This document shows, piece by piece, positions 24,038 through 32,150 of a stretch of 64,000 nt of DNA. This DNA is from Streptomyces sp. SCSIO 75703. GTDB lineage: Bacteria > Actinomycetota > Actinomycetes > Streptomycetales > Streptomycetaceae. The translations under genes and the position numbers were made by a program. The stretch's first letter is position 1. Each line of letters opens with the position of its first letter. The stretch is from contig NZ_CP144555.1 of NCBI RefSeq assembly GCF_036607905.1, forward strand, positions 6,014,001 to 6,078,000. Reading direction: 5' to 3'. Under the pieces are notes generated by a model. That model was not told where the DNA came from. It saw only the letters and a program-made list of their open reading frames with translations, and did no database searches.

Positions 24038-25195
24038 TCAGCGGTCCCGGCGGGCGTTGAGGCGGGCGGCCTGGCGGTTCAGGTGGTCGCGTTCGGCCGC
24101 GTTGGGCGCCTGGTGGGCGGCCTCGGCGTAGAGCCGGGCCGCCGTCGCCGGATCGCCGTCCCGCTCGTGGAGGTACGCGGCGACCGCCGTGTACCGGGGC
24201 AGGGAGGCGTCCAGTTCCGCGAGCGCCGCCAGGCCGGCGCGCGGCCCGTCGGCCTCCCCGACGGCGACGGCCCGGTTGAGCCGGACGACGGGGCTGCCGG
24301 TCAGGCGGGCCAGTTCGTCGTACCACTCCACGATCTGCGCCCAGTCGGTCTCCCCGGCGGTGGGCGCGTCCGCGTGCAGGGCCGCGATCGCGGCCTGCGC
24401 CTGGAACTCGCCCAGCCGGTCGCGGGCCAGGGCCGCCCGCAGGATCGCCACGCCCTCGGCGATCAGGGCGGTGTCCCACCGGCCGCGGTCCTGCTCGGCG
24501 AGGGGGACGAGGCTGCCGTCGGGCGCGGTCCGGCCGCCCCGCCGCGCGTGGTGGAGCAGCATGAGGGCGAGCAGCCCGGCCACCTCGGGGTGGTCGCAGA
24601 CCGCGGCGAGCTGCCGGGTGAGCCGGATGGCCTCGGCGGCGAGGTCCACGTCACCGGAGTAGCCCTCGTTGAAGACCAGGTAGAGGACGCGCAGCACGGT
24701 GGCGACGTCGCCGGGCCGGTCGAACCGCACGTCCGAGACGGTGCGCTTGGCCCGGCTCACCCGCTGCGCCATGGTCGCCTCGGGCACCAGATAGGCGCGG
24801 GCGATCTGGCGGGTGGTGAGCCCGCCGACGGCGCGCAGCGTGAGCGCGACCGCGGACGACGGCGTCAGCGACGGGTGGGCGCAGAGGAAGTAGAGCCGCA
24901 GCGTGTCGTCCACCGCGGACGCGGGCCCCGGCGCCGGCTCCTCCTCGACGGACTCCTCGCGGCGCCGACGGGCGGCGTCCGCCCGGGTCGCGTCGAGGAA
25001 CCGGCGCCAGGCCACGGTGACCAGCCAGCCCTTCGGGTCACGCGGCGGATCGGACGGCCAGACGCGGACGGCCTCGACCAGGGCGTCCTGCACGGCGTCC
25101 TCGGCCGCCGCGAAGTCCGCCCCGCGACGGACGAGGATCGTGATCACGCTCGGGGTGAGGCCGCGGAGCAGGGCCTCGTCCACGGGTGTCGTCAC
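24038..25195 (-). CDS. ECF-like RNA polymerase sigma factor with C-terminal extension
   Basis: 385 residues. Sigma region 2 is at about 5-75 (A-A-E-D-A-V-Q-D-A-L, then P-K-G-W-L-V-T-V-A-W-R-R-F-L-D) and region 4 at about 105-165 (L-T-T-R-Q-I-A-R-A-Y-L-V-P-E-A-T-M-A-Q-R). A long helical C-terminal part (about 175-385), with TPR-like helices and N-E-G-Y-S, is typical of the sigma group usually encoded beside a YCII/DGPF protein. The GTG start overlaps the stop of that gene (GTGA). No anti-sigma factor is seen; the extension may perform that role. Regulon unknown. Confidence 0.88.
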   Translation of the reverse strand: MTTPVDEALLRGLTPSVITILVRRGADFAAAEDAVQDALVEAVRVWPSDPPRDPKGWLVTVAWRRFLDATRADAARRRREESVEEEPAPGPASAVDDTLRLYFLCAHPSLTPSSAVALTLRAVGGLTTRQIARAYLVPEATMAQRVSRAKRTVSDVRFDRPGDVATVLRVLYLVFNEGYSGDVDLAAEAIRLTRQLAAVCDHPEVAGLLALMLLHHARRGGRTAPDGSLVPLAEQDRGRWDTALIAEGVAILRAALARDRLGEFQAQAAIAALHADAPTAGETDWAQIVEWYDELARLTGSPVVRLNRAVAVGEADGPRAGLAALAELDASLPRYTAVAAYLHERDGDPATAARLYAEAAHQAPNAAERDHLNRQAARLNARRDR

Positions 25196-25599
25196 TCCGT
25201 GATGGTGGGCGGCGCGGTCAGGAACGGGCGCACCTCCAGCCACTCGTGGATCGGCTCGCCGCCCGCTCCGGGGGCGGCGGACAGTTCGCCGGCCAGTTCG
25301 ACGGCCCGCTCGTGGCTGTCGACGTCGATCACCATCCAGCCGGCGATGAGGTCCTTGGTCTCCGGGAAGGGGCCGTCGGTGACCGGCGGGCGCCCCTCGC
25401 CGTCGTAGCGGACCCAGGACCCCTCGGGGGCGAGGGCCTGCCCGTCGACGAACTCGCCGGTCCTCTCCAGCCGGGCCGCGAAGTCGGACATGTACTGCAC
25501 GTGGGCCGTGATCTCCTCCGGCGTCCACCGGTCCATGGGCACGTCGTTGACCGCGGCCGGTGCGCCCCGGTAGTGCTTGAGCAGCAGGTACTTCGCCAT
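25192..25599 (-). CDS. YCII-related (DGPF domain) protein
   Basis: 135 residues: a ferredoxin-like dimeric alpha/beta barrel with the start K-Y-L-L-L-K-H-Y and the diagnostic D-G-P-F-P-E-T-K-D-L-I-A-G-W motif. Such proteins are routinely encoded just before this sigma group, and their function is unknown; a sensory or partner role is often guessed. The stop overlaps the sigma GTG, giving a coupled two-gene operon. ATG 25599 begins the conserved strand. Confidence 0.9.
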   Translation of the reverse strand: MAKYLLLKHYRGAPAAVNDVPMDRWTPEEITAHVQYMSDFAARLERTGEFVDGQALAPEGSWVRYDGEGRPPVTDGPFPETKDLIAGWMVIDVDSHERAVELAGELSAAPGAGGEPIHEWLEVRPFLTAPPTITE

Positions 25600-25847
25600 G
25601 GTGTCCCTCCTCGGTGCTGTGCGGCCATTGTGGTCGCGTTCACCCCGGGGACGGAGCCGGCCACGGCTTCTCGACATCCCCGGCCGCGCTTTTTCCCACG
25701 TTCGCCCCGGGGGCGGGGGCCGGGACCTGTCCGCCGGGGGAGCGGCCGAGGCCGGTACCGGGCGCGGTGCCCGGCCCCTCTCGCGGACGAAGGCGCCGGC
25801 TTCGTACGATGGGGCGGTCTGACACCGTGCGGGCCGAGGGGGCGTGG

Positions 25848-26834
25848 ATGCTGGCCGTTGTCGCGGGGGCGCCCGGCCGGCTCGGCGAGGTGCTGAGCCT
25901 GCGGGAGACCGAGGGGCCCGGGGCCCCCGCCGCCGGGGAGGTGGTCGTGCGCATGCTCGCCTCGACCGTCAACCCCTCCGACGCGGTCACCGTCTCGGGG
26001 GCGTACGGGTCACGGACCTCGTTCCCCCTGGTCCCCGGGTTCGAGGGCGTCGGCGTGATCGACTCCGTCGGGCCGGGCGTGCCCGCCGACGCGGTGGGCC
26101 GGCGCGTGCTGCCGCTCGGTTCGGCCGGGAACTGGCAGCGCTACAAGCGGCTCGGCCACTCCTGGTGCGTCCCGGTGCCGGACGACCTCCCCGACGAGGT
26201 CGCCTGCTTCGCCTACGTCAACCCGCTGACGGCCACGCTGATGGTCGAGCGGTTCTGCCCGCCCGGCACCCGGAACGTCGTGGTCACGGCCGCCGCCTCG
26301 GCCATCGGCGGGCACCTGGCGGAACTGCTCGCCGACCGGGGCGTCCGGCCCGTCGGCGTCATCCGGGGAACGCCGGGGCGCGGTGTGGCCGCGCCGGACC
26401 GGTGGCGCGAGGTGATCCGCACCGACGACGCCGGGTGGCGCGACCGGCTGCGGGCGGCCGTCGGGCCGCGGGGCGCCGAGACCGCCTTCGACTGCGTCGG
26501 GGGTGGGACGGGCGGCGACGTGTACGCGCTGACGTCGGCCGGCGGTACGTTCGTCCACTTCGGGCTGCTCTCCGGAACACCGCTGCCCGCGGGACGCCTC
26601 GGCGGCCCAGGCGGCGCCCGCGTGGAGCTGTTCCGCCTGCGCGACACCGTGCACGGCGACGAGGGGCGCGATCTGCCCGCCCTGTTCGCGCCCGTCTTCG
26701 AGCATTTGCGGCACGGGCGCCTGCGCACCGCCGTGGGAGCCCGCGTCGGCCTGACCGGACTCCCCGGTCACCTCCGGAACCCGGCCGGCCCGCCGCATCG
26801 TACGGGGAAGATCCTCGTCGACGTGTGGAAGTGA
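25848..26834 (+). CDS. Zinc-less MDR (quinone-oxidoreductase-like) dehydrogenase
   Basis: 328 residues of the medium-chain dehydrogenase/reductase fold. Seen: N-P-S-D-A-V-T-V-S-G (about 41-50), the G-F-E-G-V-G-V-I loop, and a Rossmann region V-V-T-A-A-A-S-A-I-G-G-H-L-A. The zinc-binding Cys set is missing, so an enoyl-reductase or quinone-reductase type of NADPH enzyme is more likely than an alcohol dehydrogenase. ATG 25848 is used because GAGGGGG lies just upstream; in-frame ATG 25809 and GTG 25827 are possible longer starts. Stand-alone gene; substrate unknown. Confidence 0.8.
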   Translation: MLAVVAGAPGRLGEVLSLRETEGPGAPAAGEVVVRMLASTVNPSDAVTVSGAYGSRTSFPLVPGFEGVGVIDSVGPGVPADAVGRRVLPLGSAGNWQRYKRLGHSWCVPVPDDLPDEVACFAYVNPLTATLMVERFCPPGTRNVVVTAAASAIGGHLAELLADRGVRPVGVIRGTPGRGVAAPDRWREVIRTDDAGWRDRLRAAVGPRGAETAFDCVGGGTGGDVYALTSAGGTFVHFGLLSGTPLPAGRLGGPGGARVELFRLRDTVHGDEGRDLPALFAPVFEHLRHGRLRTAVGARVGLTGLPGHLRNPAGPPHRTGKILVDVWK

Positions 26835-27029
26835 CCGCCCGGCCGGCCGCACCCGCCGCCGTGCGCCCGGTCGCCCGACGGCCCGAATGCCCCACGGCCA
26901 CCCGGTGGACCGACCCACCCGATCAAGGAGGCACTCCTGTCCGGGACCAGCCCCTCAGCGACACCGCGCCCCGCGCCGAAACGGCAGGGGGCCGCCCGGC
27001 GGCAGCCCGGCCCGGCACGGCCCACGACC

Positions 27030-28025
27030 GTGTCCGTGAGGGCGGGGTCGGTGTGCGTGCTGGTCGCCTCGGTGCTGTGGGGCACCACGGGCACCGCCGC
27101 GACGTTCGCCCCGGAGGTGGGGCCGCTGGCGATCGGGGCCGTCGCCATGGGCGTCGGCGGGCTGCTCCAGGCCCTCGCCGCCGCTCCCCGCATCCGCCGC
27201 GATGCCCCCGTGCTGCGCGCGCGGCGCGGTGTCGTACTGCTCGGCGCGGTCACCGTGGCGGCCTACCCCCTGGCCTTCTACACCAGTATGCGCCTGGCCG
27301 GTGTGGCCGCCGGGACCGTCGTCTCGATCGGCTCCGCCCCGCTCGCCTCCGCGCTGACCGAGAGGGTCCTCGACGGCCGCCGCCTCACCCGCCGCTGGAT
27401 CACCGGCGCCGCGCTGGGGCTCTCCGGAACGGCCCTGCTGTGCGTGGCCCAGGCCATGGGCGCCCCCGCGGGGCCCGGTGCCCGTTCGGCCGGGGCGACC
27501 GTGCTGGGCGTGGGCCTCGGCCTCGTCGCCGGGCTCACCTACGCCCTCTACTCCTGGGCCGCCCACCGCCTGATCAGCCGCGGCGTCACCGCCGGGGCGG
27601 CCATGGGCACCGTCTTCGGCAGCGGCGGTCTGCTGCTCGTCCCCGTGCTGCTGCTCACCGGCCGGCCCCTGCTGGCCTCGTGGTCCGACGCGGCCGTCGG
27701 CGCGTACATGGCGCTCGTCCCGATGTTCCTCGGGTACGTCCTGTTCGGCCGGGGACTCGCCCGCGTCCCGGCGAGCACCGCGACCACCCTGTCCCTGCTG
27801 GAGCCCGCCGTCGCGGCCGTCCTCGCCGTCCTGGTCGTCGGCGAACGCCTTCCCCTCCTGGGCTGGAGCGGCATCGTCCTGGTCGTCCTCTGCCTCGCCG
27901 TCCTCACCGCGCCCACCCGGGGCAGGGGCCCGCGCCGGGGGCCCGCGGCGCGGAACACCGCCGCCGCGCCCGGCGGCTTCGAGGAGCCGGCCGCGCCACC
28001 GGGCCCGGCGCCCCGGCAGGGCTGA
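27030..28025 (+). CDS. EamA (DMT) family transporter
   Basis: 331 residues with about ten membrane helices in two EamA repeats (first about 5-140, second about 155-300); W-G-T-T-G-T-A in helix 1 and L-E-P-A-V-A-A-V-L-A in the second repeat are typical. Family members export amino acids, nucleotides or metabolites. The start is uncertain. GTG 27030 has no ribosome-binding site. A strong AAGGAGG lies at 26925-26931, and the only in-frame codon at the right distance is CTG at 26937, which would add 31 residues (basic, Pro-rich). The C-terminal 30 residues are a disordered Pro/Ala tail. Confidence 0.82.
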   Translation: MSVRAGSVCVLVASVLWGTTGTAATFAPEVGPLAIGAVAMGVGGLLQALAAAPRIRRDAPVLRARRGVVLLGAVTVAAYPLAFYTSMRLAGVAAGTVVSIGSAPLASALTERVLDGRRLTRRWITGAALGLSGTALLCVAQAMGAPAGPGARSAGATVLGVGLGLVAGLTYALYSWAAHRLISRGVTAGAAMGTVFGSGGLLLVPVLLLTGRPLLASWSDAAVGAYMALVPMFLGYVLFGRGLARVPASTATTLSLLEPAVAAVLAVLVVGERLPLLGWSGIVLVVLCLAVLTAPTRGRGPRRGPAARNTAAAPGGFEEPAAPPGPAPRQG

Positions 28026-28096
28026 CCCCGGGACTCCCAGCCGGGCCGGCCCCCGAACCGGAGCGCGCGCGGGGCCGGTGGTGGCACAGTGGCGGC

Positions 28097-28831
28097 ATGT
28101 GTGGCCGTTACGCATCCACCCGCAGCCCCGAGGACCTGGCCGGGCTCTTCCACGTGACCGACTGGCACCCCGCGGAGACACTGGCCCCGAGCTGGAACGT
28201 CGCTCCCACCGACCCGGTGTACGCCGTCCTGGAACGGCCCGCCCGCGACGACACCGGCCGGGTGCGGCGCGAGCTGCGCGCGCTGCGGTGGGGACTGGTG
28301 CCGTCCTGGGCGAAGGACCCGCGGATCGGCTCGCGGATGATCAACGCACGGGTGGAGACCGTGCACGAGAGGCCCGCGTACCGGCGCGCCTTCGCCAAGC
28401 GCCGGTGCCTGCTGCCCGCCGACGGCTTCTACGAATGGGACCCCGTCGAGGACGAGGCGACGGGCAGGATCCGCAAGCAGCCCTACTTCATCCACCCCGA
28501 CGACGACCAGGTCATGGCCCTCGCGGGCCTGTACGAGTACTGGCGCGACCCCGCGGTCGAGGACGCCGACGATCCGGCCGCCTGGCTGCCGACCTGCACC
28601 ATCATCACCACCGAGGCCACCGACGAGGCCGGCCGCGTGCACCCCCGCATGCCGCTCGCCCTCGCCCCCGGCGACTACGACGCCTGGCTCGACCCGGGAC
28701 ACCGGGACACCGGCGACCTGCGCGCGCTGCTCATCCGGCCCGGGGGCGGACGGCTCGACGCCCGGCCCGTCTCCACGGCCGTGAACAGCGTCCGCAACAA
28801 CGGCCCCCACCTCCTCGACCCGGCCCCCTGA
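28097..28831 (+). CDS. SOS response-associated peptidase, HMCES/YedK family
   Basis: 244 residues. This family crosslinks abasic sites in single-stranded DNA through Cys2 (here Met-Cys-Gly-Arg-Tyr, Met removed), protecting stalled forks. Seen: the N-V-A-P-T loop, R-W-G-L-V-P-S-W-A-K-D, N-A-R-V-E-T, D-G-F-Y-E-W and the active-site His in H-P-R-M-P-L. Length is normal. A perfect long stem-loop lies 53 bases beyond the stop, ending both this gene and the convergent MFS operon. Confidence 0.95.
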   Translation: MCGRYASTRSPEDLAGLFHVTDWHPAETLAPSWNVAPTDPVYAVLERPARDDTGRVRRELRALRWGLVPSWAKDPRIGSRMINARVETVHERPAYRRAFAKRRCLLPADGFYEWDPVEDEATGRIRKQPYFIHPDDDQVMALAGLYEYWRDPAVEDADDPAAWLPTCTIITTEATDEAGRVHPRMPLALAPGDYDAWLDPGHRDTGDLRALLIRPGGGRLDARPVSTAVNSVRNNGPHLLDPAP

Positions 28832-28883
28832 GCGGTACGGCCCGCCCGGCCCCCGTCCACCACGGCGCGGCGGCGGTCCGTAC

Positions 28884-28919
28884 GCCCCGAGCGCCCGCCG
28901 GACGGCGGGCGCTCGGGGC
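28884..28919. terminator. Bidirectional 17-bp stem terminator
   Basis: A perfect 17-bp inverted repeat around only two bases (GCCCCGAGCGCCCGCCG, GA, and its complement) lies between the convergent HMCES (+) and MFS (-) genes. It should stop transcription from both sides. Confidence 0.8.
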
Positions 28920-28968
28920 CGGGCGGCGCGGAGCCCTGGCCGGCGGGCCCGGCCGTGCCGGTCCGGCC

Positions 28969-30351
28969 TCAGGACGCCGCGGTGGCCGAGTGGGGCAGTG
29001 CCCGCTCCGCGGCCTCGGCGGCCAGCCGCCGGCGGCGCGTGGCCGGACCGAAGAGGGCCAGGACGATGGCGCCCACGGTCCACGTGCCCGCGATGAACAT
29101 GAAGACCGCCTCGTAGCCGATGCCGTTGTAGATGCCGGCGATCATCAGCGGGCCCACCGCGTTCGACAGGCGGCCGAGTCCGTAGGCGATGCTCGTGCCC
29201 AGGGAGCGGCCGTTGGTGTTGAACAGCTCGGGGGAGTAGGCGTACGCCAGGGCCGTGTAGCCGCGCTCGAAGAGGTTGACGAGGAAGCCGAAGACCACGA
29301 TGAGCACCGGGGTGAACGTCAGCCCGTACATCAGGCCGGAGGCGGCGATGACCAGCCCGAAGACCACCAGGCACCACTTGCGTTCGAACCGGTCGGTCAC
29401 CATCGCCGCGAGGAAGGAGCCCAGCGGCGCCCCGACCGTGGTCAGGGCCACGTAGAAGATCGAGTCCTCCACGCTGACGCCCTCGGCGGCCAGCAGGGTC
29501 GGGGCCCAGCTCGAGTAGCCGAAGAAGCCGATCGTCTGCGTCACCCACAGGACCGACAGCAGCAGCGTCGGGTACAGGAACTTCCGGTCCTTGAGCATGC
29601 CCAGGCCGGGCTTGACCACCGGGCCCTGCGGCTTGGGCTCCTGCGCCGCCGGCAGCTCGCCGTGCTCCGCCGCCGCGCCCGCCTCGATGCGGGACAGGAC
29701 GGCCTCGGCCTCCTCGTGGCGGCCGCGGGACTCCAGCCACTGCGGGGACTCCTCCAGCTTGCGCACGAAGAACAGGAAGAACACGCCGAGCGAACCCCAC
29801 AGGTAGACCAGGCGCCAGGACCAGTCGGACATCGGCACGACGGCGGAGGCGATCAGGTTGGTGGCGGGGGTGCCGCAGATGCCGATGACGATGGCGTACG
29901 CCTGGTACTTGCCCCGCTTGGCGCTGGGGAACAGCTCACTGATGTACACGACGGCGACGACGGTCATCGCGGACAGACCGGCCGAGGTCAGCACGCGGAA
30001 GACGCCGAGCGACCAGATGTCCCAGGCGAAGACGCACGCGAACGACCACACGGTGAACCACAGCGTGGTCACGGTCAGGGTCCGCTTGCGTCCCATCCGG
30101 TCGGCCAGCCCGCCGGCCACGATGGCGCCGACGAACATGCCCACGAAGGACGTGGACGTCACGTAGGCGACGTCGTTGACCTGGGCACCCCACTGCTCGC
30201 GCACCACCGGTGCCGTGATGGCGAAGGTGTTGATGTCCGCGAACTCGAAGAAGTAGGCGAACGCCACCGCGACGAGGGTGGTCTTGTGGAACTTGGAGAT
30301 CGGCAACCGGTCGAGCCGGTTCGCCGCGTTGGTGGTGCGGATGTGCTGCAC
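28969..30351 (-). CDS. MFS aromatic-acid/H+ symporter-like permease
   Basis: 460 residues, about 12 membrane helices. Seen: the start I-S-K-F-H-K-T-T-L with F-F-E-F-A-D-I in helix 1, the G-G-L-A-D-R-M-G-R-K-R-T motif (about 81-92) and the sugar/aromatic-type R-G-K-Y-Q-A-Y. Relatives import protocatechuate, gallate, benzoate-type or PDC-like acids. It is the last gene of the tautomerase-hydratase-aldolase-lactonase operon and is the likely uptake system for its substrate. The GTG at 30351 is chosen because AGGAG lies 6 bases before it. A hairpin lies in the 51-base gap before it. Confidence 0.85.
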   Translation of the reverse strand: MQHIRTTNAANRLDRLPISKFHKTTLVAVAFAYFFEFADINTFAITAPVVREQWGAQVNDVAYVTSTSFVGMFVGAIVAGGLADRMGRKRTLTVTTLWFTVWSFACVFAWDIWSLGVFRVLTSAGLSAMTVVAVVYISELFPSAKRGKYQAYAIVIGICGTPATNLIASAVVPMSDWSWRLVYLWGSLGVFFLFFVRKLEESPQWLESRGRHEEAEAVLSRIEAGAAAEHGELPAAQEPKPQGPVVKPGLGMLKDRKFLYPTLLLSVLWVTQTIGFFGYSSWAPTLLAAEGVSVEDSIFYVALTTVGAPLGSFLAAMVTDRFERKWCLVVFGLVIAASGLMYGLTFTPVLIVVFGFLVNLFERGYTALAYAYSPELFNTNGRSLGTSIAYGLGRLSNAVGPLMIAGIYNGIGYEAVFMFIAGTWTVGAIVLALFGPATRRRRLAAEAAERALPHSATAAS

Positions 30352-30371
30352 TGCACGCTCCTGAGAAGGGG

Positions 30372-30393
30372 GGCCCGGCCACATGGCCGGGCC
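30372..30393 (-). other. Intra-operon hairpin before the permease gene
   Basis: GGCCCGGCCA and TGGCCGGGCC pair perfectly around CA, between the lactonase stop (30403) and the permease ribosome-binding site. It may lower permease expression by partial termination or mark an RNA processing site. Confidence 0.5.
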
Positions 30394-30402
30394 GGGAGGA
30401 CG

Positions 30403-31326
30403 TCAGCGGGCCTCTTCGGGCCAGTAGAGACGCAGGGGGTTGTCGACGAGCAGCGCCTGCCGGCGGGCCTCGGTGGTCGCCACGTGTGGGATGTGGTCGA
30501 CGAGCAGCCCGTCGTCGGGCATGTGGTCCCTGAGGTTCGGGTGGGGCCAGTCGGTGCCCCACAGGACCCGGTCGGTGAACTCCTCCACGACTTTGCGGGC
30601 GAACGGCACCACGTCCCGGTAGGCGTGCCGCTCCCCGTCGAGGGCGGGCGGGCCGCTCACGGTCAGCCGCTCGGGGCAGGAGACCTTGACCCAGACGTCG
30701 TTGGCCTCCACGAAGCGCAGGAAGCGCGCGAACTCGGGGCCGTCCGGGCTCCGGGTGACGTCGGGGCGGCCCATGTGGTCGATGACGAGAGGGACGGGCA
30801 GGGAGGCGAAGAACGTCTCCAGACCGGGCAGGTCCGCCGCCTCGAAGTAGAGGACGACGTGCCAGCCCAGCGGCGCGACGCGGCGGGCGATGGTCTCCAG
30901 CGCCCCGGTGGGCGCCGCGTCCACCAGGCGCTTGACGAAGTTGAAGCGCACGCCGCGCACGCCTGCCTCGTGCAGGCGCCGCAGTTCCCCGTCGCCGACG
31001 TCGGGGCGGACGGTCGCCACCCCGCGGGCCCGCCCGCCCGCGGTCAGCAGGGCGTCCACCAGGGCGCTGTTGTCGGCGCCGTGGCAGGTGGCCTGCACGA
31101 TGACGTTGCGGTCGAATCCGAGGTGGTCGCGCAGGGCGAACAGGTCGTGCTTGGAGGCGTCCACCGGCGTGTACTTGCGCTCGGGGGCGAAGGGGAAATC
31201 GGCGCCGGGGCCGAACACGTGGCAGTGCGCGTCGACGGCTCCGGGCGGCGGGACGAACCGGGGCGTGCTCGGGCCGCGGTACCAGTCGAGCCAGCCGGGG
31301 GTGACCGGGAAGGCCGGGTCGGTCAT
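30403..31326 (-). CDS. ligI: 2-Pyrone-4,6-dicarboxylate lactonase (LigI-like)
   Basis: 307 residues, amidohydrolase TIM barrel. It opens the PDC lactone to 4-oxalomesaconate. Seen: D-A-H-C-H-V-F-G-P with the first metal-site histidines (about 32-36), R-G-V-R-F-N-F near 124, V-I-D-H-M-G-R around 180, and the terminal G-T-D-W-P-H-P-N with the catalytic Asp (about 260). These match LigI. It is the fourth gene of the operon, 19 bases after the aldolase. LigI takes PDC made either by CHMS dehydrogenase or directly by gallate or methylgallate dioxygenases; no such gene lies beside it. Confidence 0.9.
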   Translation of the reverse strand: MTDPAFPVTPGWLDWYRGPSTPRFVPPPGAVDAHCHVFGPGADFPFAPERKYTPVDASKHDLFALRDHLGFDRNVIVQATCHGADNSALVDALLTAGGRARGVATVRPDVGDGELRRLHEAGVRGVRFNFVKRLVDAAPTGALETIARRVAPLGWHVVLYFEAADLPGLETFFASLPVPLVIDHMGRPDVTRSPDGPEFARFLRFVEANDVWVKVSCPERLTVSGPPALDGERHAYRDVVPFARKVVEEFTDRVLWGTDWPHPNLRDHMPDDGLLVDHIPHVATTEARRQALLVDNPLRLYWPEEAR

Positions 31327-31345
31327 GGGAATGCTCCTCGGGGCG

Positions 31346-32029
31346 TCAGTCGACGTAGGTCAGGCCCAGTTCGGCCAGCGGGCCGCGCATGGAGTACAGG
31401 TCGAGGCCCAGCTCACCGGCGCGGAACCGCGCCCGCTTGCCCTCTTCGGCGGCCTCGCGCGCGGCGGCGGTCTCGGCGACCTCGGCGGCCCGTGCGGCGG
31501 GGACGACCACGACGCCGTCGGCGTCGGCGACGACCACGTCACCGGGGTCGACCAGCGCGTTGGCGACGACGACGGGGACGTTGACCGAGCCGAGGGTGGC
31601 CTTGACGGTGCCCTTGGCGCTGATGGCGCGGGAGAAGACGGGGAAGTCCATCCGGCGCAGGTCGTCGACGTCACGGCAGCCGCCGTCGATGACGAGACCT
31701 TGGGCGCCGCGGGCGCGCAGCGAGGTGGCGAGCAGCTCGCCGAAGAAGCCGTCCTCGCTCTCGGTGGTGCACCCGGCGACCACGACGTCGCCCTCGCGCA
31801 CCTGCTCGGCGGCCACGTGCAGCATCCAGTTGTCGCCGGGCTGCAGGAGCACGGTCACGGCGGTGCCGCAGAGCCTCGCGCCCTCGTAGACGGGCCGGAT
31901 GTAGGGGCGCATCAGGCCGAGGCGGCCCATGGCCTCGTGCACGGTGGCGACCCCGAACCGTGACAGGGCCTCGACCGCCGCGCGGTCGGCGCGTTCGACG
32001 GTCCGGTGGACGACTCCGAGCTGGTGCAT
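31346..32029 (-). CDS. ligK: 4-Carboxy-4-hydroxy-2-oxoadipate aldolase (LigK/ProA-like)
   Basis: 227 residues of the RraA/HMG-CHA aldolase fold. It splits 4-carboxy-4-hydroxy-2-oxoadipate into pyruvate and oxaloacetate, and usually also decarboxylates oxaloacetate. Seen: G-V-A-T-V-H-E-A-M-G-R near the N-terminus, G-D-N-W-M-L-H-V-A, V-I-D-G-G-C-R-D (Arg and Asp for pyruvate and metal binding, about 110-117) and P-G-D-V-V-V-A-D-A-D-G-V-V-V-V-P. Length matches the class II aldolase rather than short RraA. It lies between the hydratase and lactonase genes, consistent with the last step of the pathway. Confidence 0.92.
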   Translation of the reverse strand: MHQLGVVHRTVERADRAAVEALSRFGVATVHEAMGRLGLMRPYIRPVYEGARLCGTAVTVLLQPGDNWMLHVAAEQVREGDVVVAGCTTESEDGFFGELLATSLRARGAQGLVIDGGCRDVDDLRRMDFPVFSRAISAKGTVKATLGSVNVPVVVANALVDPGDVVVADADGVVVVPAARAAEVAETAAAREAAEEGKRARFRAGELGLDLYSMRGPLAELGLTYVD

Positions 32030-32050
32030 GGTGGGGCTCCTGGTTCCTGG

Positions 32051-32110
32051 CGGGGCGGGGAGGGACGGGGAGAGACGGGGAGAGGGGAAGGGGGGCGGGG
32101 CGGGGGAGGG
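32051..32110 (+). repeat. G-run tract in intra-operon gap
   Basis: Sixty bases of G-runs separated by one to four bases (CGGGG, AGGG, ACGGGG, AGAGACGGGG, AGAGGGG, AAGGGGGG, CGGGG, CGGGGGAGGG), with an ACGGGGAGAG unit repeated. The plus strand can fold into several G-quadruplexes; the transcript of the minus-strand operon would be C-rich here. It separates the hydratase gene from the aldolase gene. Confidence 0.75.
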
Positions 32111-32150
32111 CCGGCGGGGCGCCGCCCTCCCCCGCGGCGCGGGCGGGGGC

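Noticed and set aside
25844..28096. Long N-terminal extension of the HMCES frame
   Set aside because: The family requires the Met-Cys start at 28097; everything upstream in frame is a shadow of the oxidoreductase and EamA genes.
28078..31584. 1168-codon plus-strand open frame
   Set aside because: It runs across the HMCES gene in another frame, then antisense to the MFS and lactonase genes and through a 17-bp hairpin terminator. Composition is that of a GC-rich shadow frame.
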